DNA of 64,000 bases from Tetrastigma voinierianum (lineage: Eukaryota; Streptophyta; Magnoliopsida; Vitales; Vitaceae): NCBI GenBank assembly GCA_016808115.1, contig JAEQBH010005070.1, positions 1-64,000 of the forward strand, given 5' to 3'. Shown in pieces: positions 35,441 to 48,776 of the stretch (its first letter is position 1; each line of letters starts with the position of its first letter). The position numbers and the translations under genes are program-made. A model generated the notes under the pieces. The model saw only the letters and a list, made by a program, of their open reading frames with translations, was not told the DNA's origin and ran no database searches.

Positions 35441-36760
35441 CAAAACACTACACAAATACTAAAAACAGATAACTAAATTAATCGTGATCATCTTACCCCG
35501 GGCAAACAAAATACCTAGTGTCCCCACCGGCACAAACAAAAGTGTAGGTGAAGGTGACTTCGTGATCATCAGCGGTGGTGGTGGTGGTGCGCGGGTAAGG
35601 CTAGAGTCACATGATTCGGGCCCGCAGATCGCCGCCGTCAAGAATGATGGCTCGATTGGCCAAGATAAGACGCGATATTAGTACCCGAGGAGCCCCATAT
35701 TCCTGCGGTGACGAGACTCTCAGCGGCTCTCGTGGTCTCGGCCCCATAATGCATCGGCGCCGCAAGGGAGAGCACCCTGGTCCTCGGACGGGGAAGGATC
35801 GGGGAGCCGCCGAGGTCAGCTGACGGCGCGGGTGGGGCGGACGAAGACCGGCCAATGTCTCTCCGGGATCGCCCAGAAGCCATAATGAGCCTCGACACTG
35901 AAGCTCGCCCCGTCCGAGGGCTCATGACCAATCATATACCGTCGGGACACCCGTGTATCCCGGGCCACATATAACTTTACTGGGCGGAGCTGTGCCTCAT
36001 TGTCGCCGAGGGCACCCCTACCGTCGCACAAGCCAAAGATAAGAAGGGGTGCCCCAAATTCATCTTGGCGTCTTGCTATGGAGGATGGCATCCTATAACC
36101 CTCCGCTCAACATCAAAGCGTATCCTCGTGAGACGGCGTAGTCGGCAGGCACGCCGTCAAGCCACTTCACACACGCTCGCCGCCTGAATAAGACGCGACG
36201 TGATGAAGCATGCGACCTTAGGTATGAAGGCCAAATGTTGCCTCAGCGACTCCATGGCTCCGCACTATTGATTTTCCACTCAATTCCTACTTATCATCAC
36301 ACCGTATAACCTCTGTGGTAGGTCGGGTGCTCTGGTGGGAGCTGATCGAACCCACCAAGTGACATGTTCTTTAGATTTAGGTGACAACTATTGATCTAAT
36401 TCCCGCACCGAAGTTTCCACCAATATGCCCCGTGACCAACTTTTTCGTGATCGTGGAGGCGAGGCGTTAGCTGAGAAACCCCCACCGCCACTCATCGCCG
36501 CCGACGAGGTGGTCGCACGCGTCGCATCCCTACCGCAATGGTCTTGCGAAAAAGCTCATCGGGGCGTAAACCCCTTCTCCTTTATAGAATGATCGGCTTC
36601 TATAGATGGCAGGCCGAACCGACGGCAAGACCCTCATCTTCACAAACCGCATGACATTATCGCAGTGGGGCTCGTCCTCATCGGATCGACCATTGGGTAG
36701 CGCTTCGCTTTACCAAACATTAGACCCTAAAATTCACGGCGGTGGCACCAAATTGGTCAC
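35441..36760 (-). pseudogene. Athila 2 post-pol 3' ORF, decayed
   Basis: Minus-strand pieces match the Athila 1 3' ORF: 'SIKEKGF' near 36580, 'QDEFGAPLLIFGLCDGRGAL' at about 36065-36010, and 'RPVKLY'. This frame lies after integrase in many Athila-type elements and is often labelled a putative plant transposon protein; its function is unknown. Older literature treats the position as envelope-like, but I see no signal peptide or membrane segment. Confidence 0.72.
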
Positions 36761-37144
36761 CCACTAACCTAGACCACACAAAACAAAACACCAGTGTGCA
36801 CCAAACTACTAAGTGTACACCACCCCAAAGGTGACTCAAAACCCTAAAATAAAATTTACTACCCTAAACTTGAACCTAAAAGACCCCCTAGACCAACTCA
36901 GAATGCACGGTAACCCCAGAGATTCACATCAGACCGTAACCTAGCATGGGCAGGTGGAAATGCCACGATGACAAAGAAATGTAATCCCAGTACGTTGTGT
37001 GATGAGTTGCACGTAGAAGATTTGGAGGGCAAATGTAGTATTTCCACCGCAGAGAAGAAGCCCTAAGGAACGTAAGGGCGAACGGGTGCTGGGGTTCAGC
37101 CGCGGGTGTGTGCGAGGTGAAGAAGCAAACGAACCATTCTCGCT
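36761..37144 (-). other. Region between CpG repeats and 3' ORF of Athila 2
   Basis: No frame or motif recognised. It matches the position of 53980-54370 in Athila 1. Confidence 0.45.
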
Positions 37145-37545
37145 TTAAATGTGCGGCAACGTCAGCGACAAGTCGGGCAACGCCGCGAATGCTACGCAGA
37201 GTGGTACTAAACGACGCCAGCCGCGACGTCGAGCAACGTCGCGACGCGTTACGCGTAAAGTGGGAATTAACAACGCCGCGACGCTGAGCATCAACGCCAC
37301 GACGCCCAGACTCCTGGTAACCACGCCGCGACGCTGATTACCCACGCCGCGAATGCTCCGTGAGCAGGAACCCGACGCCGCGACGCTGGGGGATCTACGA
37401 TTTACAGAGACACTAAATCAACGCCGCGGACGCTAAAAATCCACATCGCTGAATGCTCCGTGCAGAAGGGGGTAAATTGATCGCCGCCAAGTATTGAGTC
37501 AGCGACGTGCTATGCACCCAACGTCGCAACGCTACAGATGCCCTC
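37145..37545 (-). repeat. CpG-rich repeats of Athila 2, CGCCGCGACG form
   Basis: The plus strand shows recurring 'aacgccgcgacgctg' and variants at irregular 30-60-bp spacing. This is the counterpart of the palindrome array at 53745-53975. Frames across it are produced by the repeats. Confidence 0.85.
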
Positions 37546-37780
37546 AAAATTTTACATTAAGTAGTCTCTGTTTACAGATCCTCCTCTGTAAATGGGAGAC
37601 TGGACTTGTAATGTTCCCCTCAAGACAAACTGATCCTCCTCAGCACTCGGTTTCATGAACCCGAAGTAAACAACCAAGAAGAAACATCGTTTATGGACAA
37701 AATCAAGAACCAATACAACTAAACAAACGTAATAAAAATCAAAACACGGCACTCGTGGTGTGGAAAATTTTTAAGAAACA

Positions 37781-37798
37781 CTCGGGTTGCCTCCCAAG
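37781..37798 (-). promoter_or_regulatory. Conserved post-integrase hairpin of Athila 2
   Basis: Minus strand CTTGGGAGGCAACCCGAG: a 6-bp stem (one G:C changed) around AGGCAA, embedded in 'agcgcttcttgggaggcaac'. The identical context occurs in Athila 1 at 53490-53516. Confidence 0.7.
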
Positions 37799-39000
37799 AA
37801 GCGCTTATGTTTAATGTCGCTAGCTCGACTTTACCCCTAATCTCAATGTGTTCGAGGACCCGAACTCATATGAACGCTTACTGCCACTCCCCGCCGCAGA
37901 ATCGCCAAAGGAATGATTTGCCACCGCAAGAAACTCGCTCCATAATACGGCAAGCCACCGCTGGATGGTGACCGTGAATGTGCCTTTCTCGTGATGTAAC
38001 TTCTACCCCACCGTGAAAAGACTCCTTGGTCACCATGAAAGGGCCCGACCATCGAGATTTCAAGATTTCAATTTCCCGGAAAAAGCTTTAGAAGAATTGA
38101 ACAAAACTTGTTGTCTAGCGTGAACCCTTTACGGTAATGTGCTTGTCGTGCGGGCTTTAGTCTTTTCTTATAAATGCGGGCGTTTTCATAAGCCGTTCTG
38201 GTCGTCTAGTTCGAGGTTGGAAGCGATCGCTTCTCGCCCAGACGATCATCACTATCCATGTTTAAGCGTCAGTGGCGAATAGGCTCGATGCTCCAATTCT
38301 CTTTGGAAGATGACACGCTTTACCATAAGCGATTACGTGGTGACATACCTAATGGGAGTTTTGAATCTTTGTGCTTGCGATGCGCTGAGTGTCTTAATCT
38401 TTTTAGACCGATCCTTCACGGGTACATTTGCTTTGTCTTCGAGAGATGAACGATTTCTCAATTTGATACCTCTGTCGGATTTGGTTGTGGGTGATATCAC
38501 GAGGAAGTAATGCGATGGCGTACCCGTACTTTTGCAAAACCTTGTCAATTACCTTGTGAGTGATTTCCGTGATCAATGCTCGGGGTTCAGCATTGAGAAT
38601 ATGTGGGTGTCGCGGCGAGCCCACGACACCTTGGCACCGTTGGTGCGATGTAGGGATTACTTCCACCCACTTTGATACATAGTCTCTTTGCTTAACAAAA
38701 TATATAAGTTCTTTGTGCAAGCGGAAATGGTCCCATAAATCTATCCCCATAAATCAAACAATTCGACCTCGAAATGGGATGCATGGTGAAACAATCCTTC
38801 CCAGAGATGTTCCCATTCGTTGACATTTGTCACAAGTGAAGCAATTGATGAGCATCTTTAAATGGGAATTGGGCCGGTAAAAACTGATTGAAGCACCTTG
38901 GTACCTTTGTTCTCGGACCACAAGTGTCACCACATGGTAGAGTATGTGATGGTTGAATCTTGTCGTTTCATCTTCGAGACACACATCTCCTTATCCTACT
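37799..39000 (-). pseudogene. Athila 2 integrase, decayed
   Basis: Minus-strand pieces: 'CDKCQRMGTS' zinc-finger end near 38838-38810, 'DYVSKWVEVIPTS' near 38680, 'LITEI' (from LITDNG) near 38570, and the C-terminal 'KSRWSGPFMVTKE' near 38060-38020. Order and spacing are normal for Athila integrase. Several shifts; catalytic residues not all readable. Confidence 0.82.
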
Positions 39001-40470
39001 GATTCATGAGTGTCCTGTAAGGATGGGCTCCTCCCAATAGTAGTGTTTCAAGTGTGCGAAAAATCTCTTTTAATTTGGTAGTGGAATTAGGAGGACTTCA
39101 CTTCAACCACCAAATAATTTACATAATCGAACCATGGAACTACCCTCTTGTCCTGGTAGAGAGTTTCTCATATGGAGATTAGATCATTCCAGCGGAACAT
39201 CTCGCCCTTCTAATCGTGATGATCGGCCACTGGAGTTTCAGTGCCTTTCTTGTCTTTAATCTACAACATCGTTCTTGCGACGAAGAACCCACGGATTAAT
39301 CGAGGTTTGGATCTTTCTTAGTCATCAAGTATTTAATGGCGGGAATGATCGAGTGTGGACTCTTGCACCTTGTTACCCGATCAAATATGGCTGAATTTGT
39401 CGAAGCAAGAACAATGGCCAACGGTTCTTTCTGTAATTGGCATAGTGTTGAGCATCATTCGAGTTACGCTGCGTAGTAAATTACTTGAAGATTTTCTCTA
39501 GTTTACGCGACTTTGTGTCCTTAAAATTAAACACACGTCGCACATAAGTTCGAATGGAAGGACCAATCTGGAGCCACAGCGATAGGGGCTGAGATCAACT
39601 TATCCTTGATATTGAAAAGCATGCAAACATTGTGAATCGAAATCAAATGGGATCCCTTTGGACTAACAAGTTGAACATGGTTTTTAATGCAGCAGAAATC
39701 CTTGATAAGCGCTATAGAATCAGTGGCTACTGCGAAACTGAATCCACTTTTTACCGATGAGGGGTGGAGCAACTTTAATTGCTTCAATCTTCGCCCTATC
39801 TACCTCATCCACCCTCTTGCTGAAATCCGTGTCCAGAGGACAATACCCTCTTGTACCATAAAATGGCACTTTTCCCGATTGCTTGCCCACTAAGTTGGTC
39901 TGTATCTTACCCGATCACGGTTCTCAAGTTTCTAAGCGGTTGTTAGAATTTCCATTGCGAAATTCGTCCATGAAGATTTCAATTGTCCTTTCAACCACAG
40001 CCGAGAGAATATGGCCATCATATCACATCGTTGAAAGCACCGGTGCATTACCGCAGTCAAAGAGGCGTCGCCGAGAAATCTGAATACCATAAGGACAAGT
40101 GAATATGTCTTCTCTTGATCTTAGTATGGCAATTTGATTGTAGCAGGGTATCCATCAAAAAGCGATAGTATTCATGGCCAAACTAATCGATACAGCATCG
40201 ATCCTAGAAACGTGATGGGAAATGTTCTTTTCGGGTGGCTTTGTTCAGTTTCCGGTAATCAATGCAAATCCTCCACCCGGTGACTGTTCTCGAAGGTAGT
40301 AATATGTTGTTCTCAGTTCTTATGACTGTTGTTCCTCCTTTCTTTGGTACCACACAGTAGACTTACCATTGCAGCACAATGCGAAATGGGATAAATCACG
40401 GTGTCTAGCCATTTTAAAACCTCTTCTGGGACTACCTCTTTTGTTGTCGGTTTAACCTCCTCGCTTCACG
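39001..40470 (-). pseudogene. Athila 2 RT and RNase H, decayed
   Basis: Minus-strand codons give 'FNIKDKLISAPIAVAPDWS' at about 39618-39560, the RT-RNase H junction of Athila, and upstream pieces of the palm near 40260-40000. The DNA at about 39250-39360 retains the RNase H end 'AIKYLMTK'-like codons. Many shifts. Confidence 0.78.
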
Positions 40471-41180
40471 AGGTTTATGTCATCTTCGAGGCAAGAGATA
40501 CGATGCATGCACATGGAAGGCGAATCCCTTCAAATCGGCTAGGGACCATCGAGAGCATTTTTATATTCTCCAGAGGACCCTCAATGACCTTCTCTCCCTC
40601 CCCCAGCTTCCCGGTCGAGGATCTTGAGATGATCAGCAGTAAGGAGGCTACCCCAAAGTATGCATACTTCAAATGGTTAGGTAGGGTTTTTGTTCCATCT
40701 TGGGTGAAAGTTCCCTTGGAGTAGCCTTTAGCGTTTTAACCTTCACCTAGAATTGAGAGTATTTCCTCTATTAGGTCAGAAGAGTCGACCCGATTAACAT
40801 ATTCTCGGCCTCTTTGCTCATGTTCTCGAGAATCCCAGCCTCAGGCTAGCCTCAGAAGGGTCGGGTGGGACCACTTTGGCTAGACATAACCTCTACTATC
40901 TGCCATGAAGCAAGTGTCACTCTCTGGCCCGGATGTCTTCTTTGTGAGCACGGTGAGCAGGCCGTCGTCCTGCGGCTCTCAGTTTTAGCTCTCCCCTCTG
41001 AACATCAATCATTGCTCTGCCGGTTGCAAGAAACGGTCTACCCAAGATTATGAGAATTTCTTTATCTTCCTCCATATCTAATACAATGAAATCTGCTGGG
41101 AAGATAAATTTTTCGACCTTTACTAAGACATCTTCGATTACCCCTCTCGGATGCTTCAATGATACGTACGCAGAAGCTTA
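40471..41180 (-). pseudogene. Athila 2 protease and RT N-terminus, partly open
   Basis: The frame 41159-40917 reads 'KHPRGVIEDVLVKVEKFIFP' followed by 'FIVLDMEEDKEILIILGRPF' and 'TGRAMIDVQRGELKLR', the best preserved protein segment in either Athila. It is the C-terminal half of the Athila protease domain. Downstream 'MKYAYFGVASLLLIIS' (40672 on) is the start of the RT region. Confidence 0.85.
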
Positions 41181-43100
41181 AGTGTGGCTTGTAGTTAGGC
41201 GGGCTCACTAGTCAAACGTTTGAAAATGGATAAGGGCATAAGTTAATGCGCACCCAAATCACAAAAGAGCTCTCTCGAAGATAGCATTTCGATGGTGCAT
41301 GGAATAGTGGCCCCGCACAGATCTTTAGCTTTTGTGGCGGCTTCCTACGAGTATGGCACTACATTCCTCGGTTAAGTTATTTGTTTCAAAATCAACCCCG
41401 AATCTTCTCTTTTGGGACCAAATTATATCTTTTAACTAAATTTCACATAGTTAGACGCTACAGGGCATGTCGGCAAATGGGATGATGATGTGTAACTTAC
41501 CCAAACACTTCCACGAAATTTAGTGAAGCTGCTTATCCATTATGCTTCTTTAGGCGTGGATATGGAATTGGTGGGTTGTGCTTTGGCGGTAGAGTTGTCT
41601 TCTAATTGCTTCTCGTTAATTGTTCCTTATTTGCATCGTGCACGTGAGAGATTGGTTGACTTTCTCACCCTACACTTCTCTATGGCGAGGATTTCCCCCT
41701 TGGTCTCAAGTCTTTACCACTTCATTGTGCTTTGCTTTGACATGTTCATTTAGTCTCGTCTCGGGTTTTATTTACGAGTTGCTCGTAGAACCCGGTTGCC
41801 TTCATTAAGTTTGCCATTTGTGGCCCATTTATTGCTTCAACTTCTGGTTGTCTTCCTTGATTGTTATTGGGTTGCTAACTGGCACATGTTGCCCTTGGTC
41901 TCATTCATGAAAGCAGAATGGGAGGTTAACATCTGTCGCGAGAGCTTGTTCTAAGTCCACCTTTTCGGAGGGTGGTTCTATAGTTCGAGTTCGATGGCAT
42001 ATTGTTAAGGTATTTTCCATCCATACCCTTGACTATTTCTAAGCTGATACGATTACAGTACTACATACCCTTGGCCTTGATTTTGACTCTGATAATTGTT
42101 TCCCCCATACTGTCCTTGCTGCTATGATTGATTCTGATTGAACCTCGACACATACTGGGCCTGCTCTACAGTTTGATTTCACGTGACATTACATTGCTAT
42201 TGTCTTTGCCCTCACGAAATTCTGACTCCGTGGTTCAATTACGTATGGCATTTCTTGTACTGTACCTTCTTTGTCTAATTATTGCTTGGTCAGATGTGCA
42301 ACATGATTAATCAGATTATTGAGAACCTCATTATCTGTGCCACCCATAGCTTTCACTGGTGTAGTTTTCTCTCTAGGCCACTGGTTGGTGTTGGTTGCAG
42401 CATCCTCCAGAATCTCATAGGCAGTCGTGGTTTCTTCATTAGTGCTCCTCCGGCCGGAAGCATCGATCAACATTCTAGTAGCGTTCCTGGAAGCCCATTA
42501 TAAGAAGGTATGGACTTGCATCCATACGGTTGATACGTGATGCGGGCACTTTCTTAGTAGTCGTGAAATACGTGTGCCTCTGCCGGGTTCTCCCCCTCTA
42601 GTTGCCCCGAGTATTGATCTCTTACTGGGATTCTTATGATTTTGAGAGTGGAAGAACTTGGTCATAAATTTTTGCACTAAGTCATTCCACGAGGTAATGG
42701 AATCCCGGTGGGTGACTTGTTAGCCAATCTTGGCTCGATCACCTAGTGAGTGGAAAAGCCTTAACACAGTGCCTCCTCGGTAACTCAGATTGTACTTGTC
42801 GTATCGCGGACTTCAAGGAAGTTGGTCGGATGCATGTTGGGTTCTCGCGGGGTAGTCAAATGACAATATATTCTGCGACATACGTAATGTTGCGACTTGA
42901 TTCGAGTTGTTTGCACGAATGGGTGGTCGTCGATGGCTAATACGAACAAGCTATGGCGGGAGTCTGAGCTCTTCTAGCAACATGTATGGATCATCGGGCT
43001 GTATTAACGGCCTAGGTGCTTGATTCCTTCCATGATTACCATTTCGGCCTCTCTGGGGCTCGTTTTGCTCAATACTCAGATCCTGCTCTTCATTATCACC
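41181..43100 (-). pseudogene. Athila 2 gag and gag-protease linker, decayed
   Basis: The clearest part is 42473-42290: 'AYEILEDAATNTNQWPREKT' followed by 'NEVLNNLINHVAHL', homologous to Athila 1 gag. Upstream pieces (42850-42500) hold damaged capsid codons for 'ARITYQPYGCKSIPSY'-like text. The element gag start should lie near 43100. Confidence 0.75.
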
Positions 43101-43342
43101 CATGTTTGCTAAATTTACGATCATTCGGTTCTACGTTCTCGTATTACGTGTAAAGTTCTTTACGGCTCGGGGATCAAACAAGTGTTGGTTGACCTGATCT
43201 CATCATCGCATGTACTTACTGAAACCTACACTGAAATAACACACGAACCAACAAAACCAAATTACCAGCACTTGTAAAAATAAACAAAAGTAAAAAATTT
43301 GATATTATCCAATTTGCTGTTCTCTATATCAATCTAAGCTTT

Positions 43343-43366
43343 GTCCCAAATGACGCGAAAAACTTA
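43343..43366 (-). promoter_or_regulatory. Degenerate tRNA-Asp primer-binding site of Athila 2
   Basis: Plus strand 'gtcccaaatgacgcgaaaaa' is a shortened, damaged reverse complement of the TGGCGCCGTTGCCGGGG site, next to the conserved 'gtcaatctaagct'-type leader. Orientation matches the element. Confidence 0.55.
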
Positions 43367-43378
43367 ATAGTAGAAGCG

Positions 43379-44608
43379 TGATGTAAAATATTATGCCTTT
43401 ATGTGCGCAAGTGTGTAGCCCCGAGTAATATAGTGTACCAGCGGTCTGGATATCGATCACGAGGGGGCCCAGTGTGTGTTGACTACAAAGGTTTTGCTTC
43501 TTAGATAATATCTGAATAAACTTATTTTAAGAAGGTGAGTATGTTAATTTTTCGAATTTAAGCTATTGATTCTAATGAATTCTTGGTATTTGGAGACTAG
43601 GGTTATATCTCCCCTGTCACGTTCGATGGATTATTTCTTAAGATATTATTATTCCATATATTTATAAGTTGTCGACGACGGGGTGATCTTCCTTCGAGAT
43701 ATCCTCTCGAGAGTATATACGCATCTCGTGAATAGAGTTTGAGTATATCTCTATCCCAGCTCGATTATTCAGAAATGTAAATGTTCACAGCCCCAAATGC
43801 CACCTTCGAGGATCGAGAATATCTCTATTCTGCGAATGGCGAAGAATTTGCTCTCAGATCACTGGATAACCTCATCTCTCAGTCTGGATCTCGGTGTGAT
43901 TATGCAGTGTTGGCGAGACATTACCATACTATAATGAAATCGTAGATATAGACGAGATGCAAACGAATGATAAACAACGGAATAATATAAAGTACTAAAC
44001 TTTAATCCATCAACATATAGCGAGGTTCAACACAACCCTAGATATAGATCTAAGAACATAATGAATGAAAATGAAAGTGTTTAATCTTAAAAACATCGTT
44101 CTAATATCCAAAATGAGACGTTGAGTACAAATCACGGGCACTTCTTGAAGTGCAGTAATCACTGCTTGCTAGATTCCGTGCCCTCGTTAAATGCGCCTCC
44201 GATACCCCTAAATTACAGGCCATTGGTGCTTTAAATGATGAGTGCAGATCCGTCTTGACATCAGGCGTTGGAACGTCGCGATGTTGAACGTCGTGGCGAT
44301 TGAGGCGTCGCTGACGTTTCGATTGTTGACTTGCAGTATTGACCCAAGCGTTCTGCTGACGTTGGGATCCGCAGCGATGGAGGCGTCGCGGCGTTGGAAA
44401 CGTCGCTGACGGTAAGCGAGCCCTTTCTACATTGCTCTCCATTACTCCAATTTGCTTCCACTTTGTGCTCTTTTTCACACATCATACGCACATTCCACCA
44501 TTTCAGTCATGCCTTTCGGATAACAAAGCTGGAAAATACATATTTAACCATAGAAATAGCTAAAAACCTAAGAAGGCGAACATACTATGAGTGTTTGAGC
44601 ACTCATCA
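43379..44608 (-). repeat. 5' LTR of Athila 2
   Basis: Ends on the plus strand with 'gagcactcatca' at 44608 (TGATGAGTGC in reverse) and begins near 43379. Length 1230 bp against 1221 bp for the partner. Confidence 0.87.
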
Positions 44609-45073
44609 TTACGCGTCGAGCGGATGCCCTTTGGGTGTGCAATGCAGACTTTCAACGATGTATGATGGCCATTTTCTCCGACATGGTTGAGAAGACAATT
44701 GAGATCTTCATGGATGATTTTTCGGTATTGGGTAATTCATTTGACAACTGTCTGGAAAATTTGAGATCAGTCTTGATAAGATGTGAGGAGACCAACTTAG
44801 TGCTCAATTGGGAGAAGTGCCATTTTATGGTACAAGAGGGTATTGTACTCGATCATCGGATTTCAGCAAGAGGAATAGAGGTGGGCCAGGCAGGTGAAGC
44901 AATTGAAAAACCTCCACCTGCGTCAGTAAAAGGGATCACTCAGTTTTTAGGCGCTAGATTCTATGAGTGTTTCATCAAAGACCTCTCAAATTGCAAAACC
45001 GTTGTCGATCTTAAGTCCAGGTACCCCATTTTGAGTTTGATTCGCGATGTTTGCATGCATTTTCGGTGTTGAA
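44609..45073 (+). pseudogene. Athila 1 reverse transcriptase, second half
   Basis: Starts with codons for RMPFG ('cggatgccctttggg') and stays open from 44635: 'CNADFQRCMMAIFSDMVEKT', the catalytic 'IFMDDFSVLG' (the YxDD box as FMDD) near 44706-44735, and 'NLVLNWEKCHFMVQEGIVLD'. This is the direct continuation of the half that stops at 33033. Confidence 0.93.
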
Positions 45074-45490
45074 AGATAAGTTGAGTGTCTGACTCCTATT
45101 GTTGTGGCCCAAGTTGGTCTTTCCATTTGAATTTATGTGGCCTTGATTTTGCGATTGGGGCGGTGTTAGGCGAAGCTTGAGATAAAATTTTCCAGGTGAT
45201 TTACTATGCAAGTAGAACCTTGAATGATGCTCAGTTGAATTATGCCACTACAAAGAAAGAAATTTTTGCTATTGTCTTTGCTTTTGGTAAGTCGGGCCTT
45301 ATTGATTGGTAACAAGGTAGTAGTCCACTGCTGATCATTACGCCATTAAATACTTGATGACTAAAACGTAAACCTCGATTAATCCGGTGGGTTCTTTTCT
45401 TTGCAAGAATTTGATGTTGAGATTAAAAACAAGAAGGCGGGAGCTGGTGGCGGATCATCTTTCTGCGATTGGAGGGGACCGCGATGATAT
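45074..45490 (+). pseudogene. Athila 1 RNase H, decayed
   Basis: After shifts, DNA codons match 'YYASRTLNDAQLNYATT' (about 45200-45250), 'KEIFAIVFAF' and 'VADHLS' near 45450. RNase H removes the RNA strand during cDNA synthesis. Confidence 0.8.
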
Positions 45491-45499
45491 TGGTGAATG

Positions 45500-46343
45500 A
45501 CTTTCGGATGGCGAATCCTAGCTATTGAAGACAAGAAGGCAGTTCCATGGTTTGCAGATTACGTGAATTATTTGGTAGCCAAGGTAGTCTCTCCAGAATT
45601 TAACTATTAACAGAAAAAACGGTTTTTCGCACATTTGAAACACTACTATTAGGAGGAGCCAATTCTTTACAGACACTGCACTGATCAGGTGATCCGGAGA
45701 TGTGTGCCCGAAGATGAAATGAACAGTATATTGAACCACTGCCACACTCTACCATGTGGTGGACATTTTGGTGGCCAAAGAACAATAGCCAAGGTCCTTC
45801 AATCAGGCTTTTATTGGCCGACTTTATTCAAAGATGGTCATCATTTCGTATCCACATGTGACAAATGTCAACGAATGGGGGGTATTTCTAGAAAGGATGA
45901 ACCACCCATGCACCCCATTCTGGAAGTAGAACTGTTCGACCTATGGAGGATAGATTTCATGGGACCATTTCCCCCATCTTATAACAACCTGTATATCTTG
46001 CTGGCAGTAGACTATGTTTCAAAGTGGGTTGAAGCGATTCCGACCCACACCAATGATGCCAAGGTTGTGACTCAGTTTCTTCGCAGCCACATATTCTCAC
46101 GATTTGGAACCCCTCGAGCACTGATCACAGATAATGGTACTCATTTCTGCAATAAGGTGGTTGACAGGTTTTTGCAAAAAGTATGGGATACGCCATACGT
46201 GCATCTCTTGCGTATCACCCCTGGAGTCAAATGGGCAAGCGAGAGGTATCTAATCGAAATTAAGTCCGTGCAGGAGAACACGGTTAACGAGTTCGGAAAG
46301 TTGGTCTAAAAAGATTGAAGATGCACTCTAGGCATAGAGCGAC
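45500..46343 (+). pseudogene. Athila 1 integrase, first part (longest intact stretch)
   Basis: Open from 45689 to 46309. Shows the HHCC zinc finger ('HCHTLPCGGHFGGQ' to 'TCDKCQRMGG'), first catalytic Asp in 'WRIDFMGPF', second in 'ALITDNGTHF', and a Glu in 'WASERYLIEIKS' where the third acid residue is expected. The frame then shifts near 46300 ('WSKKIEDAL' codons remain) and is cut at 46343 by the short Tekay-type insertion. Continuation at 52948. Confidence 0.92.
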
Positions 46344-48757
46344 TAAAGCGCCCCCAAAACCGGGAGTCGGGTGACTACCGTCGACTGCGAATACAAGTGG
46401 TGGTCGGGTTGCAGAAGCACTTTAGAAAATCGACGAGTCTCCTTTGTACGGGAGCTCTACCCAAATACAAATCCCACATAAACTCTTTGCATTTGCACAT
46501 CTGAAGACAATCCAATATATACAATATATCGATACGATACTTGGGCCCATAACTAATACTCATTAAAACACATATCACAACTATTCTCCAATTATCTCCC
46601 AATAATTACATAGTTGATTACACTTTTATACAAACATATATTAATATCTACAAGTCTAATACAGGTTATGTCCAAAAACCATCAAGCCACAAACCGGCTT
46701 CTTCAAAATCAACCTCAAAATGAGTTGTCTCCTCGAGCGCTCCTTGTACCTGAAATATAAGGGGGTCCCACGACGGGGTGAGCTAAAGCTCAGTAGGAGA
46801 ATCGCCCTAAGTGGGCTACTCACCACCTAAGTGTAGTGCAATGCTCCAAAGTAAACACACTCAAGTAAATACATGATCCTACTTGAATGTCTACATGATC
46901 ACCCCATGTGCGAGTCCTCACCGACTCACTCACACTTGCCTAAGCCACGTATGAGAAAATAATCATTTTCAAAACAAAACATTTGTTCTTGAAAATATAC
47001 TACCGAAATATTCGGTAAAATATGGGACTACCCTCCGAGGTGAATTGGTTGGTGAGCTTTCCGAAACAGTCATAGTCCTCATCGAGAGAGTGATCTGTTG
47101 GCCCATCTCGACGATTCTCGAGATATCATCCTTTGAAATTCCTTTCGCAACCATATCAGTTTTATAAAAATACCTTGTCATGCACTCACACCTAACTCTA
47201 GGTTACCCGAGTGCATATGAAAATACATTATACCATTTTTCAAAACCATTTACAATATGACAATATGCATATTACTGTCAACTACAATTACACTCATGTA
47301 ATTTAACACATCACTCATCACCCGATGTAACCACTTGAGCAACTCATAATCATTTCCAATGACATAACACAATTTAATTCCATGTAATTGTGTCATTGAA
47401 CTAACACATTAAAATAATGTCTTAACCTATCTAGTTCCACACATATCAAGCCATTTGTTTCATACCATTTCAAGCACACAACACATGGACAATTCCTATC
47501 CATTTCACAAAACCGGGACTATTTTTCGAGTCCCCAAAGCAGGCAAGTGCATTTTGTCACGGAACAGCCCACAGCACACCACATCGGTTCACTCTTGAGT
47601 GGAACGATTTCCACGTCCAATTAGGTCTCCTAATCACCCAAAGCATAATTTGGCTGTGGGTTTATCACCAAAACCTGCCCAATTCGATCCCCAAGCAGGG
47701 GAAGTGGGTTTGTCACAGACAGCCCACCATCTATCGGTTCCAATTTTTGAAACCGATTTCCATAACTATTCCCGGTCTCATACATACCAACATAGAATTT
47801 AATGCATAAATTCCACACAATCAGCCCCTACAGTTACGAAGGTTCACGGTATCAAAAAATCTCAAAGAATTTCTACAATTTGGTCCATGTTTTGGACGAT
47901 CCTGCAACCCTTCGACATACCGCTGGCTTTATGCATTTTAATGCAAAATCTGGAATTTACAAGACCCAAACAGCCTAATTTTACGGCGATCACGGAGGTG
48001 AGAAAAATCACCAAGAATTCCTAACAATTCGGTCCCATGTTTTGGGACCGATCAAACGGCCCCTCACGGCCTCAAACCAACCGAAACATGGAAAAACCCT
48101 TGAAAATGGGAATAAAACGCAAGTAGGGAGAAAATCCTACCTCTTGGAGTTGTCAAAGCTTCATAGGCGGTCACGCGTAGCTTTGCTCACACGCGTAGAA
48201 ACGTTCTCCTTCTTGTCGAGACATAGCGGTCGGATTCATCGTATTTTTAGAGAGAAGTTTCTCTCTCTAAAGCAATTCTCTCAAAAAATGGTGGCTGCTG
48301 GACCTACTGGTTTGCATTTCACGTTTTTAGTCTTTGCTTTAATTGGAGAAGAAGACACTATTCCAATCTTGTCTTATGTGACTTAAAATCTTTTCCAAAA
48401 ATGGCTGAATTTATGTCCTCATTGCAGATTTGACCGGCTACTATCTCGTAGTCCATTTTTCATCATTTCTCTCATACCACTTATGGTACATGATTACATG
48501 CTATGGCTTTCGTCATATCGAAAGCCGATTTACGGCACCGACGATGCCTCGAAAAGCGTGTAAATTACATTTGTCTCGGGAGAAATTACAGGGAATTTTG
48601 CGTGTTAACTAGATTTGTGATACGATTCCAGCGGTGCGATCCGTTTCATCATCTGAGATACAAATTAATTACGGATTTTAGCGAAGTAATTACAATTTTG
48701 TAATCAAAATTACGATTTTGCCCTTATTCCAGAAATTGGAATTTCTCGGGTCTTACA
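46344..48757 (-). repeat. 3' LTR of the short Tekay element
   Basis: Starts (plus strand) with damaged 'taaagcgcccccaaaacc' for 'tgtgacgccccaaacc' and ends with 'tcgggtcttaca' at 48757. Positions 46539-46726 equal 50736-50923 base for base. Confidence 0.9.
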
Positions 48758-48776
48758 TTCTCCCCTCCTTAAAAGG
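48758..48776 (-). promoter_or_regulatory. Polypurine tract of the short Tekay element
   Basis: Minus strand CCTTTTAAGGAGGGGAGAA immediately precedes the LTR start TGTAAGACCCGAG, the classic chromovirus arrangement. Confidence 0.85.

Larger units (their letters stand above)
33034..44608 (-). mobile_element. Athila-type element 2, minus strand, nested in Athila 1 RT
   Basis: Two LTRs (33034-34254 and 43379-44608) flank an internal region whose minus-strand order is primer site, gag, protease/RT, RNase H, integrase, hairpin, CpG repeats, 3' ORF, 3' UTR, polypurine tract. The outer flanks restore the host RT: the left flank stops just before, and the right flank starts with, the RMPFG box. Target duplication is not exact. 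Length 11.6 kb. It belongs to the same lineage as its host. Confidence 0.9.

Noticed and set aside
48042..48386. 114-codon plus-strand frame
   Set aside because: Antisense within an LTR (U3); its partner LTR lacks the frame.
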